From Candidatus Obscuribacterales bacterium (GTDB taxonomy: Bacteria; Cyanobacteriota; Vampirovibrionia; Obscuribacterales; Obscuribacteraceae), in contig JAGVKB010000064.1 of NCBI GenBank assembly GCA_020050835.1, positions 1-35,916 of the forward strand: a stretch of 35,916 nt of DNA. The letters run 5' to 3'. Numbering within the stretch: position 1 is the first letter of the stretch; every line of letters begins with the position of its first letter. Below the pieces are notes generated by a model. The model was not told where the DNA came from. It saw only the letters and a program-made list of their open reading frames with translations, and ran no database searches. Positions 22,989 through 30,652 of the stretch are shown one piece after another. The position numbers were made by a program, and so were the translations under genes.

Positions 22989-24239
22989 TTATTTCTTTTT
23001 CTTGCTGCCCTTGTCTGCCCACTCCAATAGGAAGTCATCGTCAGCTCCGCTGGTTGAAGCAGCCGGTTGCTTATCTTCTTTCGGCGCTTCCGGCTTCGGC
23101 TTCTCTTTTGGTTTTTCCTTTGGCTGAATAGTGGCTTTAGTATTGAGCTGATAGGTGGGATTTCCGTAGCCAGCAGGCGGTGGCGGCACCAGGTTCGGGA
23201 AGCTTGGTACTATCGGCGGTGGCGGAGGGACCAGTCCGCCATGGGCGCGGGCTGGCTTCGGTGCTGGCGGTACCTTTGGCGGTTGCGGCGTGGTCTCCGG
23301 TTTTGGTTGCGGCTTGGCTTCCGGTTTTGGCTGCGGCTTGGCTTCCGGTTTTGGTTGCGGCTTGGCTTCCGGTTTTGGCTGCGGCTTGGCTTCCGGTTTT
23401 GGCTGCGGCTTAGCTTCCGGCTTAGGCTGCGGCTTGACTTTGGGCTTAACTTCAGGGGCTTTCGGCTTTTCCTCCGGCTTAAGCTTCACAGGTCTGTCCG
23501 CCGACTTGGGCTGCCCCTTGGCAGCGGTCACCGGCTTCTCTTCAGGCTTGACCGCCGGTGGAGTAATTTGAGCGGCAGGGCTGGCTGCTGTTGGCCTGGC
23601 GGTAGTGGTTGGAACCGGAGCGTTGCGCCCGTGCAAAGTCGCTTCCAGATGAGCAAACTCTTGTGTCGCTCTGTGTTGATAGGCGAGTGCGAGCGCCTGG
23701 CCGTCCATCCCGGATTCCGGATGCTCGGCCACTTCTTGCTGAACTTGCCTTGATGCGTGCAGGTAAGCTCGAGCCAAGACCTGTCTGGCTGTTTCCGCGT
23801 TGGGGTGCTTGATCAAGGCTTGATGCGCTTGACGCGCGGCTTCTTCCGGCCGCTCTCTGGTGATCAAAAGATCAGCCAGCATGACTCGCGCGGCTACCGA
23901 ATTAGGGTTGATCCTGACAGCGTTGGTTAGATAATCTTCCGCTCTTTGAAATTTGTTTGATTCAAGAGCGAGCGAGCCTAGATCATAATAAATCTGAGCT
24001 ACATAGGTGGAGTTGGCGCCAAATTCCTTTTTCGAAAGCTCCAGGGCCTCTTCGTAGGCATCGAGCGCTCCCTGTGTGTCACGTTTCATACGCTTTTCCA
24101 AAGCTTGACTGCGCAAGGCTCGAATACTTTCGGTCGGGCTGGAAAGCGGAGACAATGCCAGCGCTGGCATTGGGGCTGCACTGGCAGCGCCAATCAAGCA
24201 GGTGAGCGCACCGTAAAAGAGCTTCCTTGAGAACTTCAA
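22989..24239 (-). CDS. Exported TPR protein with Lys/Pro-rich repeat region
   Basis: About 416 residues. The TTG at 24239 is preferred: AGAAGAGG lies 8 nt upstream and the product then begins with a normal signal peptide (KFSRKLFYGALTCLIGAASA). An ATG at 24260 adds seven residues without a Shine-Dalgarno. TPR motifs follow at about 45-180: ALDAYEEALELSKKEFG, VAQIYYDLGSLALESNKFQRAEDYLTNAVRINP and MLADLLITRERPEEAARQAHQALIKHP. Residues about 230-330 are a Lys/Pro-rich stretch with the octapeptide KPQPKPEA repeated six times. A poly-Pro tract and Lys/Asp-rich end follow. The Pro-Lys tract recalls TonB's periplasm-spanning region. It probably scaffolds protein contacts outside the cytoplasm; no enzyme domain is seen. 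Convergent with the CpxP-like gene (20 bp). Confidence 0.72.
   Translation of the reverse strand: MKFSRKLFYGALTCLIGAASAAPMPALALSPLSSPTESIRALRSQALEKRMKRDTQGALDAYEEALELSKKEFGANSTYVAQIYYDLGSLALESNKFQRAEDYLTNAVRINPNSVAARVMLADLLITRERPEEAARQAHQALIKHPNAETARQVLARAYLHASRQVQQEVAEHPESGMDGQALALAYQHRATQEFAHLEATLHGRNAPVPTTTARPTAASPAAQITPPAVKPEEKPVTAAKGQPKSADRPVKLKPEEKPKAPEVKPKVKPQPKPEAKPQPKPEAKPQPKPEAKPQPKPEAKPQPKPEAKPQPKPETTPQPPKVPPAPKPARAHGGLVPPPPPIVPSFPNLVPPPPAGYGNPTYQLNTKATIQPKEKPKEKPKPEAPKEDKQPAASTSGADDDFLLEWADKGSKKKK
23296..23439 (-). repeat. Six 24-bp tandem repeats coding KPQPKPEA units
   Basis: A 24-bp unit beginning TCCGG (on the plus strand) starts at 23296, 23320, 23344, 23368, 23392 and 23416 with few changes between copies. 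The unit length is a multiple of three, so gains or losses keep the reading frame. It encodes the repeated octapeptide of the exported TPR protein. The near identity of units at DNA level shows recent expansion or slippage. Confidence 0.85.
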
Positions 24240-24330
24240 TTGCTTTACCTCTTCTAACATTCTAAAGGCTGGATTGCCGCTCCGGTAGCGGTAAAAACCC
24301 GGACATTTTTCAATTACTTCGAAGACTTAC

Positions 24331-24358
24331 CTGACAAGCGGAGCTTTGCTGGTAAAAT
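24331..24358 (+). promoter_or_regulatory. Candidate promoter of the pxpA-like gene
   Basis: CTGACA (5 of 6 to the -35 consensus), 16-nt spacer, TAAAAT (5 of 6 to the -10). It would start transcription near 24365, about 70 nt before the ATG at 24438, in the divergent gap next to the TPR gene. Confidence 0.45.
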
Positions 24359-24437
24359 CTAGCGTAACTGCGTTATCCTAGCGCGAGCTTGAAGCGTAAA
24401 TTCGTGCCTGCTCGTTTTTGAAATTGGTAGAGAAATT

Positions 24438-25328
24438 ATGCGTCGTTCCAGAGTACCGCGGTCTAGAAGTCAACAACGAGAGGTCACACCGGCTGCCTCG
24501 GTGTCCAGATCAGCAAAAATTTTCATTCAAGACAGTATCGACATCAACACCAACATCGGCGAAGGGTTCGGACAATACCGCATTGAAGGCGAATCCGATA
24601 TGTTGCCGTATGTGACCTCCGCTAACATCGCTTGCGGTGCTCATGCCGGAGACCCGGTTCTGATGGAAGCTGCCTTGGAGGAAGCTCGCTATTATGCGCT
24701 TTCGGTCGGGGCGCATATCGGCTATCCAGACCTGGCAGGCTTCGGTCGGCGAGAGATCCATCTCTCTTCCGGTGAGCTCAGGGCTTCTGTTCTTTTCCAG
24801 CTGGGTGCTTTGTCTGGTTTAGCAAAGACGCTCGGATTTGAAATCACACAAGTAAGACCCCACGGTTTCCTATACCGCCAAATGTTTCATGATGTTCGGG
24901 TCGCAGCGACAGTAGCTCGCGCTTGCTCGGAGTTTGATCGCTGGTTGGTGCTCATCGGCCCGGCCGGTAACAATCTTCTGGCGGCCGGTGAGAAGGCTGG
25001 CATTAGAGTGGCCGGCGAGGCGTGGGTAGATCGGGTTTACGATAACAACGGCAATCTGCTACCCCATACACATACTCGAGCAATCTTGAAAGATCCACGG
25101 GATATCCTGGCTCAGGCAAACAACCTGATCAAGCATCGCAGCGTTACGGCCTCGGATGGATCTACGGTTAAAATCGACTTTCAGACCATTCATCTGCATG
25201 CTCGAGTCAGTCAGGCCAAGTATATCGCCGAGCAAATAAGAATGATGGTGCCGGATGCGCGCCCGTTGACATCGGAGCCTTTCAGCGTTGACGAGTACGA
25301 ACACGCTCCACTTGCTTACAGCGATTAG
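24438..25328 (+). CDS. pxpA: LamB/YcsF family protein (5-oxoprolinase subunit A-like)
   Basis: A 296-residue LamB/YcsF (PxpA) protein. The family signatures are clear: SIDINTNIGEGFG (33-45; canonical DLNADLGEGFG), TSANIACGAHAGDP (60-73), VGAHIGYPDLAGFGRRE (90-106) and VRPHGFLYRQM (139-149; usual KPHGALYN). PxpA works with PxpB and PxpC in ATP-dependent opening of 5-oxoproline to glutamate. No pxpB or pxpC is in the window, so the role may differ or the partners may lie elsewhere. About 30 basic residues precede the conserved start of the family, a feature not normal for it; no downstream ATG gives a shorter start. GAGA lies just upstream of the ATG at 24438. Confidence 0.87.
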   Translation: MRRSRVPRSRSQQREVTPAASVSRSAKIFIQDSIDINTNIGEGFGQYRIEGESDMLPYVTSANIACGAHAGDPVLMEAALEEARYYALSVGAHIGYPDLAGFGRREIHLSSGELRASVLFQLGALSGLAKTLGFEITQVRPHGFLYRQMFHDVRVAATVARACSEFDRWLVLIGPAGNNLLAAGEKAGIRVAGEAWVDRVYDNNGNLLPHTHTRAILKDPRDILAQANNLIKHRSVTASDGSTVKIDFQTIHLHARVSQAKYIAEQIRMMVPDARPLTSEPFSVDEYEHAPLAYSD

Positions 25329-25511
25329 CAGCAAGATATCCTAGCAATCATTGGCTGGCGGACCTTTGCAGAGAAATGGTCGCAGCGGGTTGTTAGATAA
25401 ACTCACGAAAGTCTAACAGCTTGATTAGCGCTCAGATCATGGATTGCACCGGCTGAGCGCGCCGGAGAGTGCCGTTTGGGGCGATGAAGGCAGCGCTGAG
25501 AGCAAGCAGTG

Positions 25512-26060
25512 TCAGGGCTTTCGCTTAGCCGGGGGCACCATTTCGTCATACCAGCTACCGTAGTACTCAGGATAGTCTTCGCCGGTAGTAGACGTAATGG
25601 TTTTCTCGAGCGCTTTCCTGATCGCCCGCCTTCCCCCTCGCTTGTAGCGATTGAGCCATTCCAGCTCCTTGGGATCGACCTTGACGCCGGCCAAGATAAG
25701 CTCTTTCACTATTTCGATTTCGTGGACGATTGCTTCAGTCTCCTCTTCCAGGCAACGATCGATAAACTCCTGCCTGCCGGTTTTGCCCGGCACTGGATCA
25801 ATCGTTGGTTTGACAAGGGCGTGGACGAACTCGTGAGCGATGCTGATCAGCTTGTAATTTCTAGGACACCACCGGCCGATGTAGATTGTTCGTTTCTTGC
25901 GGTCGTAGTAGGCCCGGCACGGTCCATCGACCAGCCGAATCTTGACTCCCTCTAGGCGTATCCTGCCGAGATCTGCCAGGAGGGTTGGCGATTTCATCGC
26001 CGTTTCAACCAGTCGTTTGCCGAATTGGCGCTTGAGATTGCGTTTTGAACGAGATTCCAT
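25512..26060 (-). CDS. Hypothetical protein with HExxH metallopeptidase motif
   Basis: A 182-residue protein that I cannot place in a named family. It contains HEFVH (H76, E77, H80) in the helix YKLISIAHEFVHALV, the zincin-type Zn2+ site with hydrophobic neighbours. An acidic helix 26-30 residues later (LEEETEAIVHE, E106-E109) could supply the third ligand. The preceding TIYIGR strand fits the edge strand of a gluzincin active site. The N- and C-termini are basic (RSKRNLKRQFGKR and the final PPAKRKP). No signal peptide, so it would act in the cytoplasm. There is no clear Shine-Dalgarno before the ATG at 26060; ATG at 25997 is an alternative. It stands alone, convergent with the pxpA-like gene after 183 bp. 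Confidence 0.6.
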   Translation of the reverse strand: MESRSKRNLKRQFGKRLVETAMKSPTLLADLGRIRLEGVKIRLVDGPCRAYYDRKKRTIYIGRWCPRNYKLISIAHEFVHALVKPTIDPVPGKTGRQEFIDRCLEEETEAIVHEIEIVKELILAGVKVDPKELEWLNRYKRGGRRAIRKALEKTITSTTGEDYPEYYGSWYDEMVPPAKRKP

Positions 26061-26583
26061 CTTTGCTTGTCGGAGTCTGGGGAGTATGAAGATATATTAA
26101 TTCTATACCAAAAGGTTCCCAAGTAAAAGATGCTGAATTGGTCATTTGGTGGGCGATTAGTGTAGAGGTCAAGAAATTGACAACTAAAGCTCTGATTAAA
26201 TTTTTGAATCGGTCAATTAGGGTCCGTAAAACATAACCTGGCGGAGTAATTCTCGGCAAAATTTTGTAACTCTTTTCAGTCGCTATTCGACCGGGTTGAA
26301 TCTTCGAGGACGTTCACTGACAGGCTGGAATAGATGTCTTGGACTGACCTGGCGGCGATCGCATTTGTTGGTGATCTGGGTGGCACAGAAGCTCTCTAAG
26401 GGATACCCGATACGGTGTTCAGATGCTAAGACCAGAATAGCGGAGTCCTGAACTCGACAAGAGTGATACTCTTTGAGCGGGAATATTTGAGAAATTTCAA
26501 GGTAGTCAAGTGCGCGGCTCGACTGGGGATTGCACTAGAAGGCTATAAGGAAACCCTTGGGCGAATCTCACTAGAGTTCTCTT
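26061..26583. other. 523-bp intergenic region without a convincing gene
   Basis: The region between the HExxH gene (-) and the LuxR-type regulator (+) is AT-rich at 26080-26280 and then of normal composition. It contains a TTGACA at 26177-26182 with only a poor -10 partner downstream, one GCGATCGC octamer at 26355-26362, and a perfect short hairpin AAGAGT-GAT-ACTCTT at 26459-26473, about 110 nt before the regulator start. Short frames in it have no RBS or recognisable protein. The length suggests a long leader or control region of the regulator, or a small RNA, which sequence alone cannot decide. Confidence 0.5.
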
Positions 26584-28383
26584 ATGTATGTCAATCTGAC
26601 TAATTCCGGTTTTTTCAAGCTCTTTCAACAGATCGAGCAGGTAATTAGACGAAGCTCCGAGATCGGGCCGCTGCTCAAGAATTTGGTCGAAGTGGTCGGC
26701 TGGCATTTTGGCCTCGACCGCTGCGTGGTGATGCTCTTGGAGCTCGAAAGGCAAGAACTGAAAGTGGCTGCCGAGTTTCACGAAGAATCTCTGAAGGCTC
26801 TCGTCGGGGGCCGATACCAGTTATCAACCAACTCTGAGTGGCATAGGCTGCTTGTTCAGGGCAAGCCGCTGCTACTCAAAGACATCAGCCTGCAAGCCGG
26901 AGAGCCGGGCGCATTGCCGGAGCTGGAACAGTTCTTTTCGGACAGTCAAAGCAAGTCTTTGGTAGCCTTTCCACTGGTTAATGCCGGCCAGTTGATCGGT
27001 ACCCTCTCCGTGCATTATTGTCGTGAAGCGACCGGTTTCTCCGAAGATTTCCTGGCGTTCGGTGAATCGCTTGCGGTAGAGCTGGCGCAAGGAATAGACC
27101 AATTGCGCCTGTTCAAAGAGAGAGACTTGGAAAGCCGGGTCTTTCGAGAAGCCAATCTCCCGATGCTGGTGCTTGATGTTACGACCTGCCAGATTCTACA
27201 GGCAAACACTGCTGCATTGAAGTTCCTCAATACGACGGGCCGGTCGCTCGACCGGTTGTCATTCCTAGATTTTATGGGCGGTTCAGACGGCGCAAGGATT
27301 CAGGAGTCTTACCGGCGATTGCTGGCCGGTGAAACGGCTGTGCGTCTGGACGGGCTAGTGTTGCGCAGTGCCGATGGCGAGCCGCAGCATCTGGACGCCT
27401 GCCTGAGCTTGATTCACTCTGGTGCGCAGGGAAGTTTACTGGTGGTACTTTTGCCTGGTTTGTTCGGACAGCCAGAGCGAGACTTGGAGCGAACTGCCGA
27501 CGGCAAGGGCGGATCGAAGGTGGAAGAGCTGCTGGCTGCGATGACCAGGCAACTTCATTGGGAGCGAACTGCCAGGCAATTAGCTGTATCTCTAAGCTCG
27601 AAGCTGGACCGCGATGCTATCCTGCAATCTGCAGTCGATCTGCTCGGGCGAGCAGTTGGCGCCAGTCGAGCCTTGATCGTAAAAACGGAAGGACCGGCAT
27701 CGCCGATGGTTACTCATGAGTTTGCCGTGCCGGATATCTCGCCGCTGGGGCTGGGACGAACCAGCCAATTCCCGGCATCGGCGGTCAACTGTTTCCGAAG
27801 CAAGAGCGCGGCCTGGTCCGATATCTCGGCTGGCGTCGCGTCGCTGGAGACCACGCCCGGGGACCTTCACCAGTTAGTGGAAAGTGGTGTAGTCGGTATG
27901 TGCGGCTGTCCGGTCGGTCACCATGGGCAGTACCAAGGCTTGATACTGGTGTTGCAAACTGACAGCGCTCGTCATTGGTCGGCTTACGAAATTGATCTGC
28001 TGGAGACGGTAGCGAACCAGATGGCTATTTCGCTCGTCCACGCGCATGCCTACTCCCAGATCAAAGATCAACTCTTCAATATGAATCTGATCGGAAATCT
28101 TACCCAGCAGCTCACAAACGCGCTGGACCTTGCATCGAGGCAAGCAAGATCGGATGGACCTCCGGAGTCAGTCAAGCAGTCTGGCGGTTTGCCACCGTTG
28201 TCGTCTCGAGAGCTCGAGGTGTTGAGATTGATCGCTTCCGGGTTGGCGAACCGTGAGATTGCGCAGCGACTGTTTCTAACCGAGTCTACTGTTGAGCTGC
28301 ACGCGTCACGGATCAGAAAGAAGCTCAAATTGAAGAGCCGAACCGCGCTCGTAAAATATGCCTGTGACAATCATCTGGTCTGA
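26584..28383 (+). CDS. GAF-PAS-GAF sensory protein with C-terminal LuxR-type HTH
   Basis: A 599-residue one-component regulator. Residues about 25-175 form a GAF domain (VVGWHFGLDRCVVMLLEL, SLVAFPLVNAGQLIGTLSVHY). About 185-310 resemble a PAS domain (ANLPMLVLDVTTCQILQANTAALKFLNTTGR). About 335-505 form a second GAF domain (LDRDAILQSAVDLLGRAVGASRALIV, VGHHGQYQGLILVLQTD, WSAYEIDLLETVANQMAISLVHA). Residues about 545-598 are a canonical LuxR/GerE HTH: LSSRELEVLRLIASGLANREIAQRL followed by the recognition helix TESTVELHASRIRKKL. It has no transmembrane segment, so it would sense a small molecule or redox/light signal in the cytoplasm and bind DNA directly. Several Cys occur in GAF2 (VGMCGCPVG). 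ATG at 26584, weak GAG upstream. Targets unknown. Confidence 0.88.
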   Translation: MYVNLTNSGFFKLFQQIEQVIRRSSEIGPLLKNLVEVVGWHFGLDRCVVMLLELERQELKVAAEFHEESLKALVGGRYQLSTNSEWHRLLVQGKPLLLKDISLQAGEPGALPELEQFFSDSQSKSLVAFPLVNAGQLIGTLSVHYCREATGFSEDFLAFGESLAVELAQGIDQLRLFKERDLESRVFREANLPMLVLDVTTCQILQANTAALKFLNTTGRSLDRLSFLDFMGGSDGARIQESYRRLLAGETAVRLDGLVLRSADGEPQHLDACLSLIHSGAQGSLLVVLLPGLFGQPERDLERTADGKGGSKVEELLAAMTRQLHWERTARQLAVSLSSKLDRDAILQSAVDLLGRAVGASRALIVKTEGPASPMVTHEFAVPDISPLGLGRTSQFPASAVNCFRSKSAAWSDISAGVASLETTPGDLHQLVESGVVGMCGCPVGHHGQYQGLILVLQTDSARHWSAYEIDLLETVANQMAISLVHAHAYSQIKDQLFNMNLIGNLTQQLTNALDLASRQARSDGPPESVKQSGGLPPLSSRELEVLRLIASGLANREIAQRLFLTESTVELHASRIRKKLKLKSRTALVKYACDNHLV

Positions 28384-28395
28384 GCACTCTGCTCT

Positions 28396-29700
28396 TTAGA
28401 GTCTTCCCCGCGCTTTGATCTCCAGATATCTGTCCACCAGCTTGTCTGACAGCTCTTGGGGCGGACAATCCAGGACCAGGCATCCACGTCTCACCAGCAC
28501 CGATAGTGCCAACTCCCGCTGCGAGATTAAATCGGTAGCTACCGCCTTTCGATAGATCTGCCCGGCCGAAATCGAACGGACGGAGGCGATGCCGTCCAGC
28601 TGTCTATCTTTAAGCGTGACGCAAAACGGTAAGTGACGTGGCGAGAGGCTGGCCAAGCCTGTAAGCAGAGTTTGAGAGCCGGCTGGATCGGTCAGATCGG
28701 TTAACACGACCATGAGTGAACGACCCTTTTGTGCTGCTGCAAAATAGGAAAGACAGCCTACGTAGTCCGGCTCCACCATTGCTGGCTTGACGTCGAAGGA
28801 GGACTCCAGCAGGCGCTTCAGGTGACCTTTGCCGCGCCTTGGCGGCAGATAAAGGCGCGGTTTGTCAGCGAAGATGCCCAGCCCAACTTGATCGTTGCGG
28901 CTTAGTCCGGCCAGCGCCAGCGCCAGGGCAGAGTTGAGCGCATGGTCGAAGCGGCTCAATCCTTCCAGGTCAGAGACCATCATGCGGCCGGCGTCGATTA
29001 ATATCAAGAGATTTTGCTCCTGCTCGGCTTCGTAGAGGCGTACCACCGGTCGATCTTGGCGAGCCGTTCCTTTCCAGTCGATGCTACGGCTGTCGTCTCC
29101 AACCGTATACTCCTTGAGTGAAGCGAAATCAGTGCCACGACCTCTGCGGCGTTGGTGCATCTCACCAAGCTCGGACGAACAGGACAACTTGATGGATAGC
29201 TCCTGCAGCGCTTTCAAATCGCTGAATACTTTTACTTCACATTCTGCTTTTATACGAGCCGCTCGCCAGAACAACCCAAAAAAGCTGAGATAGCGCACGT
29301 GAATGTCGCCAAATTTGTACAAACCACGCGACCTGGGGGTGAGCAGATAATGAAGGTTGGCTTTGCTTGCCGGTGGCAATGCCAGGACAAATTCGGTCGA
29401 ATCGGACTCGATCGTTTGCGGAGAGTCGTCTCGCACCACACACTGGAGAGCTGACCCACCGTGGTTCTCCAGCGATAGGTCAACCTGGTTGACACGTCCG
29501 ATCGACAGGCGGTCTGACAGAACTCGTTTACCGGACAAGCGGTGCGTGCGCTGTGTTAGCCGGTAGTCGGCCAGCACTGCCAGGGCAAGGGTTAGGTCGT
29601 AGATCAGCCCAACTGTTCGGCCGCCGGTCCACCACCAGGAGATGAAGAAAGGAACCATCGCCAGGGTCAAAAGGAGGTAGAGCAGGCGGCTGGCTATCAT
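28396..29700 (-). CDS. DUF58 domain protein of the MoxR operon
   Basis: A 434-residue DUF58 protein. Two hydrophobic helices at about 5-24 and 28-46 anchor it. The family hallmark RRRGRGTDFASLKEYTVGDDSRSIDWKGTARQDRPVVRLYEAEQEQ lies at about 184-229. It is followed by a von Willebrand A-like fold starting LLILIDAGRMM, where the usual DxSxS metal site is reduced to DAGRM, a form common in DUF58. Members partner with MoxR AAA+ ATPases, which are thought to act as chaperones or remodelling factors. It starts 1 bp after the MoxR stop, so the two are coupled, and it is the last gene of the five-gene operon. It converges on the LuxR-type gene with 12 bp between stops. Confidence 0.92.
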   Translation of the reverse strand: MIASRLLYLLLTLAMVPFFISWWWTGGRTVGLIYDLTLALAVLADYRLTQRTHRLSGKRVLSDRLSIGRVNQVDLSLENHGGSALQCVVRDDSPQTIESDSTEFVLALPPASKANLHYLLTPRSRGLYKFGDIHVRYLSFFGLFWRAARIKAECEVKVFSDLKALQELSIKLSCSSELGEMHQRRRGRGTDFASLKEYTVGDDSRSIDWKGTARQDRPVVRLYEAEQEQNLLILIDAGRMMVSDLEGLSRFDHALNSALALALAGLSRNDQVGLGIFADKPRLYLPPRRGKGHLKRLLESSFDVKPAMVEPDYVGCLSYFAAAQKGRSLMVVLTDLTDPAGSQTLLTGLASLSPRHLPFCVTLKDRQLDGIASVRSISAGQIYRKAVATDLISQRELALSVLVRRGCLVLDCPPQELSDKLVDRYLEIKARGRL

Positions 29701-29701
29701 G

Positions 29702-30649
29702 TCATCGCGGGACCGGAATTTGGGCCAAAAGATTGGAGATCAGCTGGCTGACCGTCACTCCGTCGAGCTCAGCTTCCGGTGTCAAGATCAGTCGATGTCT
29801 TAAGACTGGCAGAGCGACAAATTTGACATTGTCTGGCGTGACGAAGTCTCTGCCTTCGATCGCGGCGTGGGCTTTGGCCGCAGCCAGCCAATTGAGTGCG
29901 GCCCTGGGGCTGGCTCCCAGCTGTAAGTCGGATAATGTGCGCGATTTGGTGACTATTTGCGCCAGGTAATCAAAGATGCTTTGCTCGACGCTTATCTCCT
30001 TCAACTCCTGCCGGCAAGCCAACACTTCTGCCTGGCTGGCAGTCGGTTCAACTATGTTGCTTTTGCGATCGTAAAGCCCGTCTTGCCAGTTGGATAACAT
30101 CTTCTTCTCAGCATCTAGGTTGGGATAATCAATCAAGATCTTGAGCATGAAGCGATCCAATTGAGCCTCAGGTAGCGGATAAGTGCCTTCGAACTCAATT
30201 GGATTTTGCGTTGCCACCACCATGAACAGATCCGAAAGCCTCTCCGTCTTGCCGTCGAGTGTAACTTGATTCTCTTCCATCGCCTCCAAAAGAGCGGACT
30301 GTGTCTTGGGTGGCGTGCGGTTGATTTCGTCGGCCAGGAGTAAGCTGGTAAAGATCGGGCCTTTCTTGAGGCTGAAACTCTTGGTCGTCAGGTCGTAGAC
30401 GCTATTGCCGAGGATGTCCGAGGGCAACATGTCCGGGGTGAGTTGAATCCGGCCAAATTCGGTGCCGATCAAGCTGGCTAACGTCTTTACTAAAAGTGTC
30501 TTGGCTGTGCCGGGAACTCCCTCCAAGAGCACGTGTCCACCAGCAAGCAGAGAGATGAAGAGCTGATCGATCACCTGCTCTTGACCGACGATTATGCTGT
30601 TAATCGTCTCGCGTAGTTTGGAAAAGGTCTCGACTACTCTTTGCGGCAT
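29702..30649 (-). CDS. MoxR-family AAA+ ATPase
   Basis: A 315-residue MoxR ATPase. Motifs: Walker A GVPGTAKT (44-51), Walker B LLLADE (103-108) followed by INRTPPKTQSALLEAMEE, sensor 1 ATQNP (146-150), and PLPEAQLDRFMLK (158-170) with the arginine finger region. The C-terminal lid domain (about 205-315) has the GASPRAALNW sensor 2 element. MoxR proteins remodel or mature partner proteins, usually one with a VWA domain, here the adjacent DUF58 protein. The gene lies between DUF4350 (3-bp gap) and DUF58 (1-bp gap). GGGAGG occurs about 15 nt before the ATG, inside the DUF4350 end, so coupled translation is more likely than independent initiation. Confidence 0.95.
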   Translation of the reverse strand: MPQRVVETFSKLRETINSIIVGQEQVIDQLFISLLAGGHVLLEGVPGTAKTLLVKTLASLIGTEFGRIQLTPDMLPSDILGNSVYDLTTKSFSLKKGPIFTSLLLADEINRTPPKTQSALLEAMEENQVTLDGKTERLSDLFMVVATQNPIEFEGTYPLPEAQLDRFMLKILIDYPNLDAEKKMLSNWQDGLYDRKSNIVEPTASQAEVLACRQELKEISVEQSIFDYLAQIVTKSRTLSDLQLGASPRAALNWLAAAKAHAAIEGRDFVTPDNVKFVALPVLRHRLILTPEAELDGVTVSQLISNLLAQIPVPR

Positions 30650-30652
30650 GGC

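Noticed and set aside
23296-23439. Regular 24-bp repeats resembling a CRISPR or minisatellite array
   Set aside because: The units are directly adjacent without spacers, are multiples of three and code for a clean octapeptide in the frame of an exported protein.
26166-26179. A 14-base match (gaggtcaagaaatt) shared with 33632-33645
   Set aside because: A match of this length is expected by chance in a window of this size, and no flanking similarity extends it.
26005-26259. An 84-codon frame on the minus strand across the HExxH gene start
   Set aside because: It overlaps the HExxH gene in another frame on the same strand, has no RBS and no recognisable protein features.
26355-26362. GCGATCGC octamer (the HIP1 palindrome of cyanobacteria), also near 11004-11012 and 17113-17120
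   Set aside because: I found about three copies in 36 kb, far below the density in HIP1-rich cyanobacteria, so it is not evidence of taxonomy.
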